Source of the DNA: Deltaproteobacteria bacterium
GTDB taxonomy: Bacteria > Desulfobacterota > Syntrophia > Syntrophales > UBA6807
Direction: 5' to 3'
DNA: 44,930 nt
Assembly (NCBI GenBank): GCA_016935565.1
Contig: JAFGQS010000105.1
Span: forward strand, 1-44,930
In this document: positions 1-8,670 of the stretch, piece by piece
How the letters are laid out: every line of letters begins with the position of its first letter
Position numbering within the stretch: the stretch's first letter is position 1
Translations under genes and position numbers: made by a program
The notes under the pieces: generated by a model
Databases searched by the model: none
What the model was told of the DNA's origin: nothing
What the model saw: the letters and a program-made list of their open reading frames with translations, nothing else

Positions 1-17
1 CTATTATGAATTATAAA

Positions 18-1412
18 TTACCTGTCTATTAGGTATTTATCGATACGATAGATCAGCGTTGCCCTCGATATCCCGAGTAACCTGGCTGCTTTAGTTTTGT
101 TGCCGCCTGTTAATTGAAGAGCTTGAATTATCAATTGCCTGTTCAATCCTTCCAGATCTAAGCCAGAAGGAGGGATTGCTAGACTTACTGCATCTTTACT
201 GGATGATCCGTCACCTTTTTCCATCAAAAAATTCAAATGTCCCTTTTGAATAACATCATCATCTTCCAGGAGTACGATGCGTTCCACAGCATTTTTTAGC
301 TCTCTTATATTACCGGGCCATCGGTAATTAACAAAAATATTTTCCGCATCTTTGGAAATTCTCTGAAAAATTTTACCGAACTGCTGATTGAAAGCGTTCA
401 TAAAAAACAATGAAAGGGGGATAATATCTTCTTTTCGTTCCCGTAATGGCGGAAGTGAGATTTTTACAACATTTAATCGGTAATAAAGATCTTTCCGGAA
501 GCTGTTTTCAGCAATTGCCTGTTCCAGATTCTTATTCGTCGCGGCAACAACTCGCACATCTACCTTCTTCTTTTCCGTCCCCCCAACTGGATAGAATTCC
601 TTATCTTCCAAAAATCTCAACAGCTTCACCTGCGATGACGGTAATAATTCACTCACTTCGTCCAGAAATAGCGATCCTCCATGGGCAAGCTCAATTTTGC
701 CTTTCTTTCCTTCTTGGAGCTGTCCCGTAAAGGTTCCTTTTGCATATCCAAAAAGTTCGCTTTCTATTAGATCCTTATTGATCGACCCGCAATTGATGCT
801 GACAAAGGGCTGACCAATCCGTACAACACTCCGATAATGTATCGCCCTGGCAATGAGTTCCTTCCCAACTCCGGTTTCCCCTTCAATCAATACCGTCGTA
901 TCGTAGCTTTTAGCTACTTTTTTTGCCAATTCCAGAGCCATTTTGATACCCTTGCTTTTACCCACAATACTATCGATATTGAATTCGCTCAGATATTGCT
1001 TTCTGAGTTGGTCAACCTCTTTCTTCAACTTTAGTTTATCAAGGGCCTTTTCAATAATGAGTTCCAGTTCATCAATATCCAAGGGTTTTATCAGATAGTC
1101 CTCGGCACCCATCTTCATCGAAACAATAACAGTTTTAATATCCTCGTACGCTGTCATCATTATTACCAATGGATCATCGTCTAACTCTAACTTCTTTATT
1201 AAGTGAAGGGTCTCGATTCCATCGATCCCGGGAAGACGAACATCTAGCAAAACGAGATCAAATGAATGCTTCTGAAGAAGACGTACCGCCTCTTCTCCAC
1301 TTCCGGCGATAATAACATCGTATCTCTCCGAAAGAATATTATTCAAAGCGTTTTGCAAAAGCTTATCGTCATCAACTATTAATACTTTGTATCGATACAT
1401 CAGCATTAGCAC
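18..1412 (-). CDS. sigma-54-dependent response regulator (NtrC family)
   Basis: Cytoplasmic transcription activator, 464 residues, with three domains. The receiver (about 8-125) has the acidic pair D14/D15, phospho-acceptor D57 (LLDVRLPG) and K109. The AAA+ sigma-54 domain (about 148-370) has Walker A GETGVGKE (178-185), Walker B LFLDE (248-252) and arginines R306/R312. A Fis-type HTH (about 425-464, GGNKTKAARLLGIS) ends it. The sigma-54 contact loop reads GTFTGQ (226-231) rather than GAFTGA; the Thr-Phe core is kept but the last Ala is Gln. The start overlaps the 3' end of the histidine kinase gene. The possible starts are GTG at 1412 and ATG at 1406 or 1400, and the last two look as good. 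It is the output partner of the upstream kinase. Being at the end of the acyl-CoA cluster it may control it, but this is inference. Confidence 0.93.
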   Translation of the reverse strand: MLMLMYRYKVLIVDDDKLLQNALNNILSERYDVIIAGSGEEAVRLLQKHSFDLVLLDVRLPGIDGIETLHLIKKLELDDDPLVIMMTAYEDIKTVIVSMKMGAEDYLIKPLDIDELELIIEKALDKLKLKKEVDQLRKQYLSEFNIDSIVGKSKGIKMALELAKKVAKSYDTTVLIEGETGVGKELIARAIHYRSVVRIGQPFVSINCGSINKDLIESELFGYAKGTFTGQLQEGKKGKIELAHGGSLFLDEVSELLPSSQVKLLRFLEDKEFYPVGGTEKKKVDVRVVAATNKNLEQAIAENSFRKDLYYRLNVVKISLPPLRERKEDIIPLSLFFMNAFNQQFGKIFQRISKDAENIFVNYRWPGNIRELKNAVERIVLLEDDDVIQKGHLNFLMEKGDGSSSKDAVSLAIPPSGLDLEGLNRQLIIQALQLTGGNKTKAARLLGISRATLIYRIDKYLIDR

Positions 1413-3540
1413 TCATATAAATCGGAAATCTTATTATAAAAGCGGTTCCCTTCCCGACTTGACTCTCCGTTTCAATAATAGCATTATGTTGCTCGAGTAT
1501 TTTGTGAGTGATTGACAAACCCAATCCGGTACCTTCCGCCTTTGTCGTGAAAAAGGGATCGAATATCTTTGAAAGGTTCTCAGGTGGAATCCCCTCGCCG
1601 TTATCTGAAATATATACGGCAAGGTTTTCCACCGCGTCACTACGAGTATTCTCCTTCCAAGTTCTCACTGTCAATACCCCTCCCCTGGGCATCGCATCCA
1701 TGGCATTGATCAAGAGATTGATGAACACCTGCTGAATTTTTAAAGGATCAAGGGTCATATCCTGAACATTTTCATCGATATCTAGGTTTACACCGATTTT
1801 TCTCTTTTTTAATTGGGAATCAAGGAGAGATATTGAATCCATTATAAGATCGGTAATATTGCTTTGCCGTAATGATGGAGTGCCCGGCTTCGCAAAATCA
1901 TGTATACCCCTTACCAATCTCTTGATTCTGGTGATACCAGCCAGTGTATCATCGATAATTTCCTTTATTTTGTCATCCATGTCCATTTTCTTGGACAACA
2001 TCTGAACATTGAAATTGATGCTCGCAAGAGGGTTTCTGATTTCATGGGCGATACCCGCCGATAGCTGACCGAGAGATGTAAGTCGATCTACCCGCCTGAT
2101 AAACTCCTCCGTCTTTTTAACCTCCGTGAGATCCCGAATAATTAAGAGAACACCGATAACCTCTTTGTTGCTCTTTTTTAAAAGTGAGGAACTCACACCC
2201 AGTGCGATCTGTTGTCCACCCCCCCTGTTTATTCGAACTTCTCTATTATCTACAGTCGTATAGTTTTTCAAGGCAAGATCAACAATATCAGTAATTTTAT
2301 CTACAAACTTCTCATGTACATTTTTATGAACGACGTCCTCCCGCTTCATCTCGAAAATCTCTTCAATCCTTCTGTTAATAGAGCTGATTTTCCCTATACG
2401 ATCGACAGTGATTACTCCGTTCGGAGCACTTTCCAGAATATTTTCAGCAAAATTTCTCTCCGTCAACACCTCTTCATAGAGACGTGCATTTTCAATTAAT
2501 GTCGCCGTATGACTCGCAAAAATCATCAGCAGTTCAACATCTTCCTGTGCAAATGCCGCCGGTCTGTAGCTGTTGAGGTTCAAAACACCAACGACATGTT
2601 TCTCGTGTACAAGAGGAACCGCCAACTCCGACTTAATTCCTCCGATGATCTCCAAGTACCGTGGTTCCTTATCAACTTCTCTCACCAGTAATGGAACACC
2701 CATTTTAGCTACCCAACCGCAAATTCCTTCCCCAATTTCCAATCTGAATTTATCAATATCGATTCCTTTATAGCCTTTCTGCGACGCTATTTTTAGATAT
2801 CCTCTTTTGCTATCGACTAAAAATAAACTGCACGTTGATGCTCTCGTAATCTTTAATGCATTAGTAATAATCACATTGAACAATTTTTTGAGATCGAGGG
2901 TGGAACTTGTTTTCTTGCTTATGTTCTGGAGGGCCAGCAGTTGTTCGATTTTTCTCTTGTTTTGTTCCTGTAGGCGCGTGTTTTCTATGACGATGCTAGC
3001 CTGGTTTGCAAAAATGGAAAATAGCCTTATGTCTTTCTGGGTAAGATTTAATTTTTCGTCATTTTTATCGGCTTCGAGAAGCCCTATTACATCCTTTTTA
3101 ATTTTCAGAGGGACCGCCACAGTGGACACTCGGCTTTGTAATGCACTCACTTTCAGATCGAGTCTACTGATCCTCGGATCCTTTTGGTAGTCTTTTATGT
3201 ATACTGTTTTTCCCTTCTTCGCTACCAACGTTTCCACACAATCATCTTTTTCCAGATCAAAAGGAAAGCGAAAAGCCCGATCCGCTTCGTGCTTCCTGAA
3301 TCCTATGGCATATTTGCATTCAAGCAAATGTAAATCTTTGTTAATCAAAAAAATGCCAACTCGTGTGTATCCGAATACTCTAGATGCCTCCTCGACGATA
3401 GTCGTCAGTATCTTATCAAGTGACGTTGAGCGAGTAAGAAGGCTACTTATCTTATAGATAGAGGAAAGCAATCTATCATTCATTTTCAGCTCAGACTTGA
3501 ATTGTTGCATCATCTCACCGCGTATTTTCTTTGCCACCAT
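1372..3540 (-). CDS. soluble GAF-GAF-PAS sensor histidine kinase
   Basis: Two-component sensor of 722 residues without a membrane segment, so it probably senses a cytoplasmic signal. Two GAF domains (about 25-190 and 205-352) are followed by a PAS domain (about 365-475). A HisKA domain carries phospho-acceptor H499 in GIAHEIRNPLASI, and a HATPase domain (about 600-715) shows the N box (INLLINAMDAMP), G1 (DNGEGIPP), F box (FDPFFTTK) and G2 (GTGLGLSI). The ATG at 3540 is preceded by AGGA at 6-nt spacing. The gene overlaps the sigma-54 response regulator, so the two form a kinase/regulator pair. The tandem GAFs may bind a small molecule or nucleotide, but the ligand cannot be told. Confidence 0.93.
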   Translation of the reverse strand: MVAKKIRGEMMQQFKSELKMNDRLLSSIYKISSLLTRSTSLDKILTTIVEEASRVFGYTRVGIFLINKDLHLLECKYAIGFRKHEADRAFRFPFDLEKDDCVETLVAKKGKTVYIKDYQKDPRISRLDLKVSALQSRVSTVAVPLKIKKDVIGLLEADKNDEKLNLTQKDIRLFSIFANQASIVIENTRLQEQNKRKIEQLLALQNISKKTSSTLDLKKLFNVIITNALKITRASTCSLFLVDSKRGYLKIASQKGYKGIDIDKFRLEIGEGICGWVAKMGVPLLVREVDKEPRYLEIIGGIKSELAVPLVHEKHVVGVLNLNSYRPAAFAQEDVELLMIFASHTATLIENARLYEEVLTERNFAENILESAPNGVITVDRIGKISSINRRIEEIFEMKREDVVHKNVHEKFVDKITDIVDLALKNYTTVDNREVRINRGGGQQIALGVSSSLLKKSNKEVIGVLLIIRDLTEVKKTEEFIRRVDRLTSLGQLSAGIAHEIRNPLASINFNVQMLSKKMDMDDKIKEIIDDTLAGITRIKRLVRGIHDFAKPGTPSLRQSNITDLIMDSISLLDSQLKKRKIGVNLDIDENVQDMTLDPLKIQQVFINLLINAMDAMPRGGVLTVRTWKENTRSDAVENLAVYISDNGEGIPPENLSKIFDPFFTTKAEGTGLGLSITHKILEQHNAIIETESQVGKGTAFIIRFPIYMSANADVSIQSINS

Positions 3541-3594
3541 CTTTTATCCTGTGTTTTATCTAAGTAAAATAAATTTTATTTTATTGACCAAATT

Positions 3595-4190
3595 ATTAAT
3601 TCCATTATTCATGTCACACGTCCGATATATCCCCTGATGCGATTTTTGCAACAAAATTCATTGACACCCTTCGCTGGCATCACTGTTTTGTTTTTTATTC
3701 TTACAATACCATATAAGGAACGGTTACCAGTATTCCCGGGATCACATCTGGGGAAAAAGGATAATAGAGAACCGCAGAACAATCTCTCTTTAACCTATCA
3801 AAAAAACCATTATAAAATAAATCAGACCCTCAATTCCTCTAATTTGTTTTAACCCAAGTCTCTCGGTATATATCTGACCGTTCAAATCGATAAGTAGCAT
3901 CATGTTTATAACAAGTATATACGGATGTTCTGCAATCAAAGACGGATCTTATTATAGAGAGAGGAATAAAATTTAGAAGGGAGATTTTCCACGATAAAAT
4001 CATATAGATACTGATCACCTATACAGAACATGGCAATGGTTTAACCTTTGGGATAAGCTTCTCGATCCTTATGAACTATTTATTGGCATGCAATACCCTA
4101 ACGCATGTCCCGTCTAAAAAAATAGTCAACTTGATCTGCTTTGCCGTCAACTAAAGCAATAAGACTTTACTCCTATGTACTCTAATACTC
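3595..4190 (-). pseudogene. decayed C-terminal half of a CoA-transferase gene
   Basis: The stretch between the acyl-CoA ligase and the kinase has no open frame. Its minus strand, read in shifting frames, follows residues about 223-437 of the intact CoA-transferase at 14435-15766. Matching pieces in order are DGKADQVDYF (intact DGKHDLGVLT), IVHKDREAYPKG-stop-TIAMFCIGD (intact GIVTNERKPFHKGVTVATFCMGD region), YDFIVENLPSKFY, LIAEHP...INMMLLIDLNGQI (intact FIAQHH...INMGLLIDFSGQI), GSLLSFFP and HQGIYRTCDM. At least three in-frame stops and several frameshifts break it. The N-terminal half is missing. It is an old relic, since nucleotide identity is recognisable but far from complete. The boundaries are approximate. 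Confidence 0.8.
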
Positions 4191-4224
4191 TCCTTTTCAA
4201 CCCGTATTATCCATCTTTTATGCG

Positions 4225-5757
4225 TTATGCGTTTGCATATATCTCTCTCAGTTCACGCTTCAATATCTTACCCGAAGGATTTTTGGGAATTGATTCTGTG
4301 AACTTGATAATCTTAGGACACTTATACGAAGCCATATTTGACCGACAATATTTGATAAAATCCTCCTCGACGATCGCTTTCCCGGTCTTTGGCACAATAA
4401 CAGCCGTTACGACTTCGCCCCATTTCTCATCAGGTGTACCAATAATCGCCACTTCCAAGACATCCGGATACCCATAAATTACATCTTCTACCTCTTTTGA
4501 ATAAACGTTCTCACCACCTGTGGAAATCATATCTTTTTTCCTGTCTACGAGATAGATAAAGCCTTCTTCGTCTTTCATACCGAGATCACCCGTGCAGAAC
4601 CATCCTTTCTTAATGGCTTCTGCTGTTGCCTTTTCGTTTTTGTAATAGCCTTTCATGAAATTTCCTGCCGATACAATTTCTCCCACTACATTCGGCGGCA
4701 ACTCCTCTCCGTGATCATTGAAAATTCTCACATCGGAAAATACCAGCGGCACACCGACCGAGGCTGACTTCCTAAGCGCATCTTCGGGGGGCAGTATAGA
4801 AACACCAACACTTGTTTCAGTCAATCCATATGTATCTCCAAGTTCTGCATTCGGAAACTTATCCAAAACTTTCTGGCGCAGCTCAGAAGGCATCGTCATC
4901 CCACCGTTAATGATCAGACGCACACTTGAAACATCATATTTTTCGAAATCCGGGTAGTTAATAAGCATATTCCACAATGTACCGGGACCCCAAGAAAAGG
5001 TAATTTTTTCATCTGGGATTGCCTGTAACATCTCCTGCGGATTGACTTGTTTGTGGATAATCAAAGTTTGTCCCAAAATCAAGGCCATACCTGAAAAGGT
5101 TAAAGAAGCTAAATGATAGAGTGGTGGAACGATCTGAAGGATATCACTACGCTTAAATCGATAATCTAAAGCAATCTCTATATTACCCAAGAAATTGTTC
5201 TTGTGGGTGAGAACTGTTCCCTTAGGTAGTCCTGTAGTTCCAGAGGTGTACATTATTATAAAGTCGTCATAAAGAGTGACATCTACGTTTGGTTCATCAG
5301 GACTTCCAGAGGCGATTACTTTCTCGTATATTAATGTGCTGTCATCGCCATCACCATCACATATATAATATTTTATATTTGGAATTTCATGGCGTATCGA
5401 ATTAACCGTTTCGACAAATTCCGGACCGTAGACAATACACACGGCATCAGAATTATTGAGTTGATAGGAAAGTTCTTTGCCTATCAACCTAAAATTCAAC
5501 GGCACGCCGACTGCTCCTGTCTTGGCCACTGCATAGTGCACTTCCAAAAACTGACTGCAGTTAAAAAATAGATACGCCACCTTATCACCTTTGCTAATCC
5601 CCATTTCCCTGAACGTGTTTGCCAGCTTGTTCACTCTCTCGTTTAGTTCACAATATGTGAAACGACTCTCTCCATAATTCACTACTGCAATTTTGTCCGG
5701 ATACTTACCCGCCGTTAACCTCAATGTGTCTCCCAAACTGTCGTAATATACCCTCAT
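4225..5757 (-). CDS. AMP-dependent acyl-CoA synthetase/ligase
   Basis: Activates a carboxylic acid to its CoA thioester through an acyl-adenylate (ANL superfamily), in the cytoplasm. It has 510 residues, the usual length. Motifs in order are the P-loop YTSGTTGLPKG (170-180), YGLTETS (A5), TGDLG (A7), DRKKDMISTGGENVYSKEVE (A8 hinge) and NPSGKILKREL, whose Lys is the adenylation catalytic residue (A10). It resembles the FadD/medium- and long-chain type. It follows an acyl-CoA dehydrogenase by 32 bp and is the last metabolic gene of the cluster. The substrate cannot be assigned from sequence. Confidence 0.93.
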   Translation of the reverse strand: MRVYYDSLGDTLRLTAGKYPDKIAVVNYGESRFTYCELNERVNKLANTFREMGISKGDKVAYLFFNCSQFLEVHYAVAKTGAVGVPLNFRLIGKELSYQLNNSDAVCIVYGPEFVETVNSIRHEIPNIKYYICDGDGDDSTLIYEKVIASGSPDEPNVDVTLYDDFIIMYTSGTTGLPKGTVLTHKNNFLGNIEIALDYRFKRSDILQIVPPLYHLASLTFSGMALILGQTLIIHKQVNPQEMLQAIPDEKITFSWGPGTLWNMLINYPDFEKYDVSSVRLIINGGMTMPSELRQKVLDKFPNAELGDTYGLTETSVGVSILPPEDALRKSASVGVPLVFSDVRIFNDHGEELPPNVVGEIVSAGNFMKGYYKNEKATAEAIKKGWFCTGDLGMKDEEGFIYLVDRKKDMISTGGENVYSKEVEDVIYGYPDVLEVAIIGTPDEKWGEVVTAVIVPKTGKAIVEEDFIKYCRSNMASYKCPKIIKFTESIPKNPSGKILKRELREIYANA

Positions 5758-5789
5758 TTTCTTCCCTCCTTTTTATGAGCGTTATTCGA

Positions 5790-6929
5790 CTATAATCCCA
5801 TCATTCTTCCCACAATCACCTTCATCACCTCGGTGGTACCAGCAAAGATGGGAATGATCCTCACGTCTCTCGCAAACCGGCAGATAGGATATTCTTCCAT
5901 GTACCCATAACCACCGTGAAGCTGGACGCAGTGATATGCTACCCGATTGGCCATTTCGGACACCCAAGCCTTGGCCATGGAAACTTTTTTGACGATGTCC
6001 TTCCCGGCGATAAAATCTTTTATAAGAGAGTCAACAAATGTTCGTCCCAGTTCAATCTCCGTTGCCATCTCGACAATCTTGAAGGTGTTGTGTTGAAAAG
6101 AACTTAACGGTTTCCTAAAAATTTCTCTTTCCTTACAGTATTGAACAGTCATGTCAAGCATAGCCTCCGCCATGGACTGCGCCATAATGGCCGCAACGAG
6201 TCGTTCTCCCTGGAGTTTTTGCATCATGTAATAAAAACCCTGCCCTTCTTCTCCCAAAAGATTAGCAGCAGGAACCCTGCATTCTTCAAAGATAAGTTCA
6301 GCCGTATCCTGGCTATGCCAGCCCATCTTTTCAAGATTTCTGCCCCTCGTAAAACCCGGAGTCCCGTCTTCCACACAGATAAGACTGATCCCCTTAGAAC
6401 CAACACCTGGATCGGTCTTAACTGCCACAATAACTAGATCCGAGAGGATGCCAATGGAAATGAAAGTCTTCTGACCGTTAATGATATATTCATCGCCATC
6501 CTTCACAGCTGTTGTTCGAAGAGCTGCCAAATCAGACCCGGCACCGGGTTCCGTCATGGCAATTGCCGTGATGATCTCACCGTTAACGCAGCCGGGCAGC
6601 CATTTCTTCTTCTGCTCTTCATTTCCAAAGCTGTGGATATATGGAACAATGATATCGCTGTGTAACGGTGTGACAATGCCAGTAAATCCCCTGTAAAAAA
6701 TTTCCTCATTAATAATTACTGAATATTCATATCCGGCTCCGGCACCCCCATACTCTTCCTCAACCCAAGGGCAAAGAAATCCATTTCTGCCCATTTTATT
6801 CCATACATTTCTCGGCACAATTCCGTCTTGTTCCCACTGCTCAAAATATGGAGTTATCTCCTTGTCAAGAAATTTACCAAATGCATCGCGAAAAATAATA
6901 TGTTCTTCCTGAAATATGTCTCTACTCAT
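5790..6929 (-). CDS. acyl-CoA dehydrogenase (LCAD/IVD-type catalytic base)
   Basis: FAD flavoprotein of 379 residues that introduces an alpha,beta double bond in an acyl-CoA and passes electrons to ETF. The signature AMTEPGAGSD (124-133) and the C-terminal LHGGYGYMEEYP motif are present. At the place where MCAD-type enzymes carry the catalytic Glu (EGT) this protein has AGT (IFAGTTEVM). Instead a Glu sits at E242 in LQGERLV, matching the alternative base of long-chain and isovaleryl-CoA dehydrogenases. So it should be active but on a longer or branched substrate; this is inferred from family knowledge. Start ATG at 6929 is preceded by AAAAAGGTGTG. The 270-bp gap upstream holds no gene. Confidence 0.92.
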   Translation of the reverse strand: MSRDIFQEEHIIFRDAFGKFLDKEITPYFEQWEQDGIVPRNVWNKMGRNGFLCPWVEEEYGGAGAGYEYSVIINEEIFYRGFTGIVTPLHSDIIVPYIHSFGNEEQKKKWLPGCVNGEIITAIAMTEPGAGSDLAALRTTAVKDGDEYIINGQKTFISIGILSDLVIVAVKTDPGVGSKGISLICVEDGTPGFTRGRNLEKMGWHSQDTAELIFEECRVPAANLLGEEGQGFYYMMQKLQGERLVAAIMAQSMAEAMLDMTVQYCKEREIFRKPLSSFQHNTFKIVEMATEIELGRTFVDSLIKDFIAGKDIVKKVSMAKAWVSEMANRVAYHCVQLHGGYGYMEEYPICRFARDVRIIPIFAGTTEVMKVIVGRMMGL

Positions 6930-7199
6930 TTGTCACACCTTTTTCTATAAATTGTTGTTAAAGAACTTCAGAAATAAACCACTGTTCTCGTCAAGAGCCT
7001 AATTCAATTCTTAATAAATAGACATGCATCGAATCATAAGAAGGGTAACTTCAGAAAACACCCCTTCTCATGATTATTTAGTATCTCGGACATCCCTAAA
7101 TTATTGCAAACGATTGCTTTCATACTATAAACAGATTTTGTCCTTCTATTTGTCCGTTTATTACAATAAGCATACTCCCTGTTGTATTCAAAAAATAAG

Positions 7200-7967
7200 T
7201 CATCTTCCCGTGAAGATGGGCTTTCTCTTTTCTAGAAAAGCTGTGATACCTTCTTCAGCATCATCACTGCATTGAAGACTGATCATGATATGTTCAGCAA
7301 GCTCATATCCTCCCATTCCCCAATTAACCGCTTTCTTAATAGCCTTTAGCGATAATGGGGGCATTTGCTTAATCTCATCAGCAAGTTCAAATGCCGTATC
7401 CAGCAAATCGTCATAGGGAACTACCTTTGACACGAATCCCCATTGAACAGCTTCCTCTGCACTTATATACCTTCTCGTCATAAGGACTTCTTTTGCTCTA
7501 TAACGATTGACTTCCACCGGAAGTCTGATTAGTCCGTATGGACAGAGAAGTCCTAGATAAGTAGCAGGCCATCCAAAACTAGCTTTGTCAGATGCAATAT
7601 TGATATCAAATGCAAGAACCCACTGAGATCCATCGCCAGCTGAAACCCCATTAATTGCCCCAATGATTGGTTTTTCAAACTCATAGTATGCTTTTGTCAT
7701 AGTAAACAATGTCTTGTTTATAAATTTTTGTAACTCTGGATCTTTTCTCGCCTCCTTTAATTCATTAATATCTGCACCTGCACAAAAGGCTCGTCCAGCA
7801 CCAGTAACGATAACAACCTTTATGTTTGAATTATCTTCAAGATTTTTGAGAACATCGAGAATTTCGGTTCTCATCTCCCTATTAACTGAATTGAGCTCGT
7901 CCGGTCGGTTTAAGGTTATGAGAGCAACACCATCTCTTTCCTCAAGTATTACAGTTTTGTATATCAT
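7200..7967 (-). CDS. divergent crotonase (enoyl-CoA hydratase/isomerase family)
   Basis: Crotonase-fold protein of 255 residues with the oxyanion-hole region FCAGADINEL and the usual C-terminal FLEKRKPIF. By alignment to classical enoyl-CoA hydratase, the two catalytic glutamates are both absent. The GGGCELA segment reads GDGSQWV (Glu to Gln) and FGQPEI reads FGWPAT (Glu to Ala). It is therefore unlikely to be an ordinary hydratase. Other crotonase reactions, such as hydrolase, isomerase, C-C bond lyase or decarboxylase, are open. The start has a good ribosome site (GGAGAAAGAAG). Between it and the next upstream intact gene lies a stretch of decayed thiolase and CoA-transferase pieces. Confidence 0.88.
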   Translation of the reverse strand: MIYKTVILEERDGVALITLNRPDELNSVNREMRTEILDVLKNLEDNSNIKVVIVTGAGRAFCAGADINELKEARKDPELQKFINKTLFTMTKAYYEFEKPIIGAINGVSAGDGSQWVLAFDINIASDKASFGWPATYLGLLCPYGLIRLPVEVNRYRAKEVLMTRRYISAEEAVQWGFVSKVVPYDDLLDTAFELADEIKQMPPLSLKAIKKAVNWGMGGYELAEHIMISLQCSDDAEEGITAFLEKRKPIFTGR

Positions 7968-7981
7968 TCTTCTTTCTCCAT

Positions 7982-8128
7982 TTAAATCTTTATGTATCTA
8001 TTTTTTCTAGATTTTTTTCTGCAATTGATCGTCAGGCGAATAACATTTTCCGCCATAGTGCGTACGGTCTCTTCCCGGTGTTTTCCAAGCATGTTCATTC
8101 CTATACCAATTATGTACGCATCTTCCAT
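7982..8128 (-). pseudogene. N-terminal remnant of an SCP2-type thiolase
   Basis: A 48-codon open frame begins MEDAYIIGIGMNMLGKH and goes on with ETVRTMAENVIRL before running into a basic, AT-rich tail and a stop. This matches the start of SCP2-type thiolases (xxxYIIGVGMTxFGKH...TVxxLAxEAVR) and then ends abruptly, with no Cys motif and no C-terminal domain. It lies just upstream of the crotonase gene. It may still be translated, but cannot make a thiolase. The identity is by motif reading only. Confidence 0.55.
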
Positions 8129-8215
8129 CAGACACTTTATCTCTTCCGATCACTCTATGGAGCTTATTATAGTACAATAATCTTCATGTCGTATTTCTTG
8201 ATGCACCTGACATGC

Positions 8216-8473
8216 CTAGACCACAAAGTCGGTGAATAAGTATGGAAGTTTGACATTATATTCCGGATCAAGAATTTTTTATGGGTATATGGGTACCGCA
8301 TCGAATATCGTGACATCTTTCAGTTCTTCGGCGCGGCCAAGAATGGCTTGATAAACGCCGGGCGTGCAATTACCCAATGCAAGCCCGGTTCCTATATAAT
8401 CACCTGATTTAATCTGTCTTGCCATCTCTTCCTTCGATACGATCTTCTTCTTGAATTCATCTTCCCATTTCAT
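8216..8473 (-). pseudogene. N-terminal remnant of a CoA-transferase gene
   Basis: The open part (64 codons, starting MKWEDEFKKKIVSKEEMARQ) aligns closely with the first 64 residues of the intact CoA-transferase at 14435-15766. Shared blocks include EEMAxQIKxGDxIGT, VGNC/LGNC, YxAIL, EEL and DAVPI. A TAA stop at 8279-8281 replaces the conserved Cys of PIRPCKI. The frame then continues recognisably (KILDPEYN) until a second stop near 8216, after which similarity is lost. The start is still preceded by AAGGAGG, so the truncated peptide could be made. It may be a different copy from the C-terminal relic at 3595-4190, or the other end of the same ancestral gene. Confidence 0.85.
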
Positions 8474-8519
8474 CTTGCATCCTCCTTGTTTCTGGTAATA
8501 TTAACTGACCTACCTCCGT

Positions 8520-8655
8520 CTCCTGCGAGTCAATTTTAATAACAACAGCCTCTTTTTAAGCTATTCCGCCGAATATTGCGGCGACACCATAGCCGCCTCC
8601 ACGCCCCCAAAGTTCATAGGCCATGGTTATTTTTCTATTGATTCCAGCTTTTTAT
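8520..8655 (-). pseudogene. C-terminal remnant of a thiolase gene
   Basis: The minus strand reads MAYELWGRGGGYGVAAIFGG, then IA, a TAA stop and KEAVVIKIDSQ in the same frame. Type I acetyl-CoA acetyltransferases end with just such a segment (ELxxRGGGYGxAAxCGGxAQGEAVVIxV), so the stop most simply replaces the CAA codon of the usual Gln. The rest of the gene is gone. It sits directly downstream of the acyl-CoA dehydrogenase and upstream of the CoA-transferase remnant. The SCP2-type piece at 7982-8128 belongs to another thiolase subfamily, so two thiolase genes seem to have been lost here. Confidence 0.6.
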
Positions 8656-8670
8656 TCACCAAGGCAGAAA

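Noticed and set aside
3637-3852. Plus-strand open frame of 71 codons
   Set aside because: It lies antisense to the CoA-transferase relic and is explained by it.
7039-7068. Inverted repeat AGAAGGG...CCCTTCT between crotonase and dehydrogenase genes
   Set aside because: Short stem, 16-nt loop and no T tract on the transcribed strand; not convincing as a terminator.
7992-8180. Plus-strand open frame of 62 codons
   Set aside because: It is antisense to the thiolase N-terminal remnant and has no protein features of its own.
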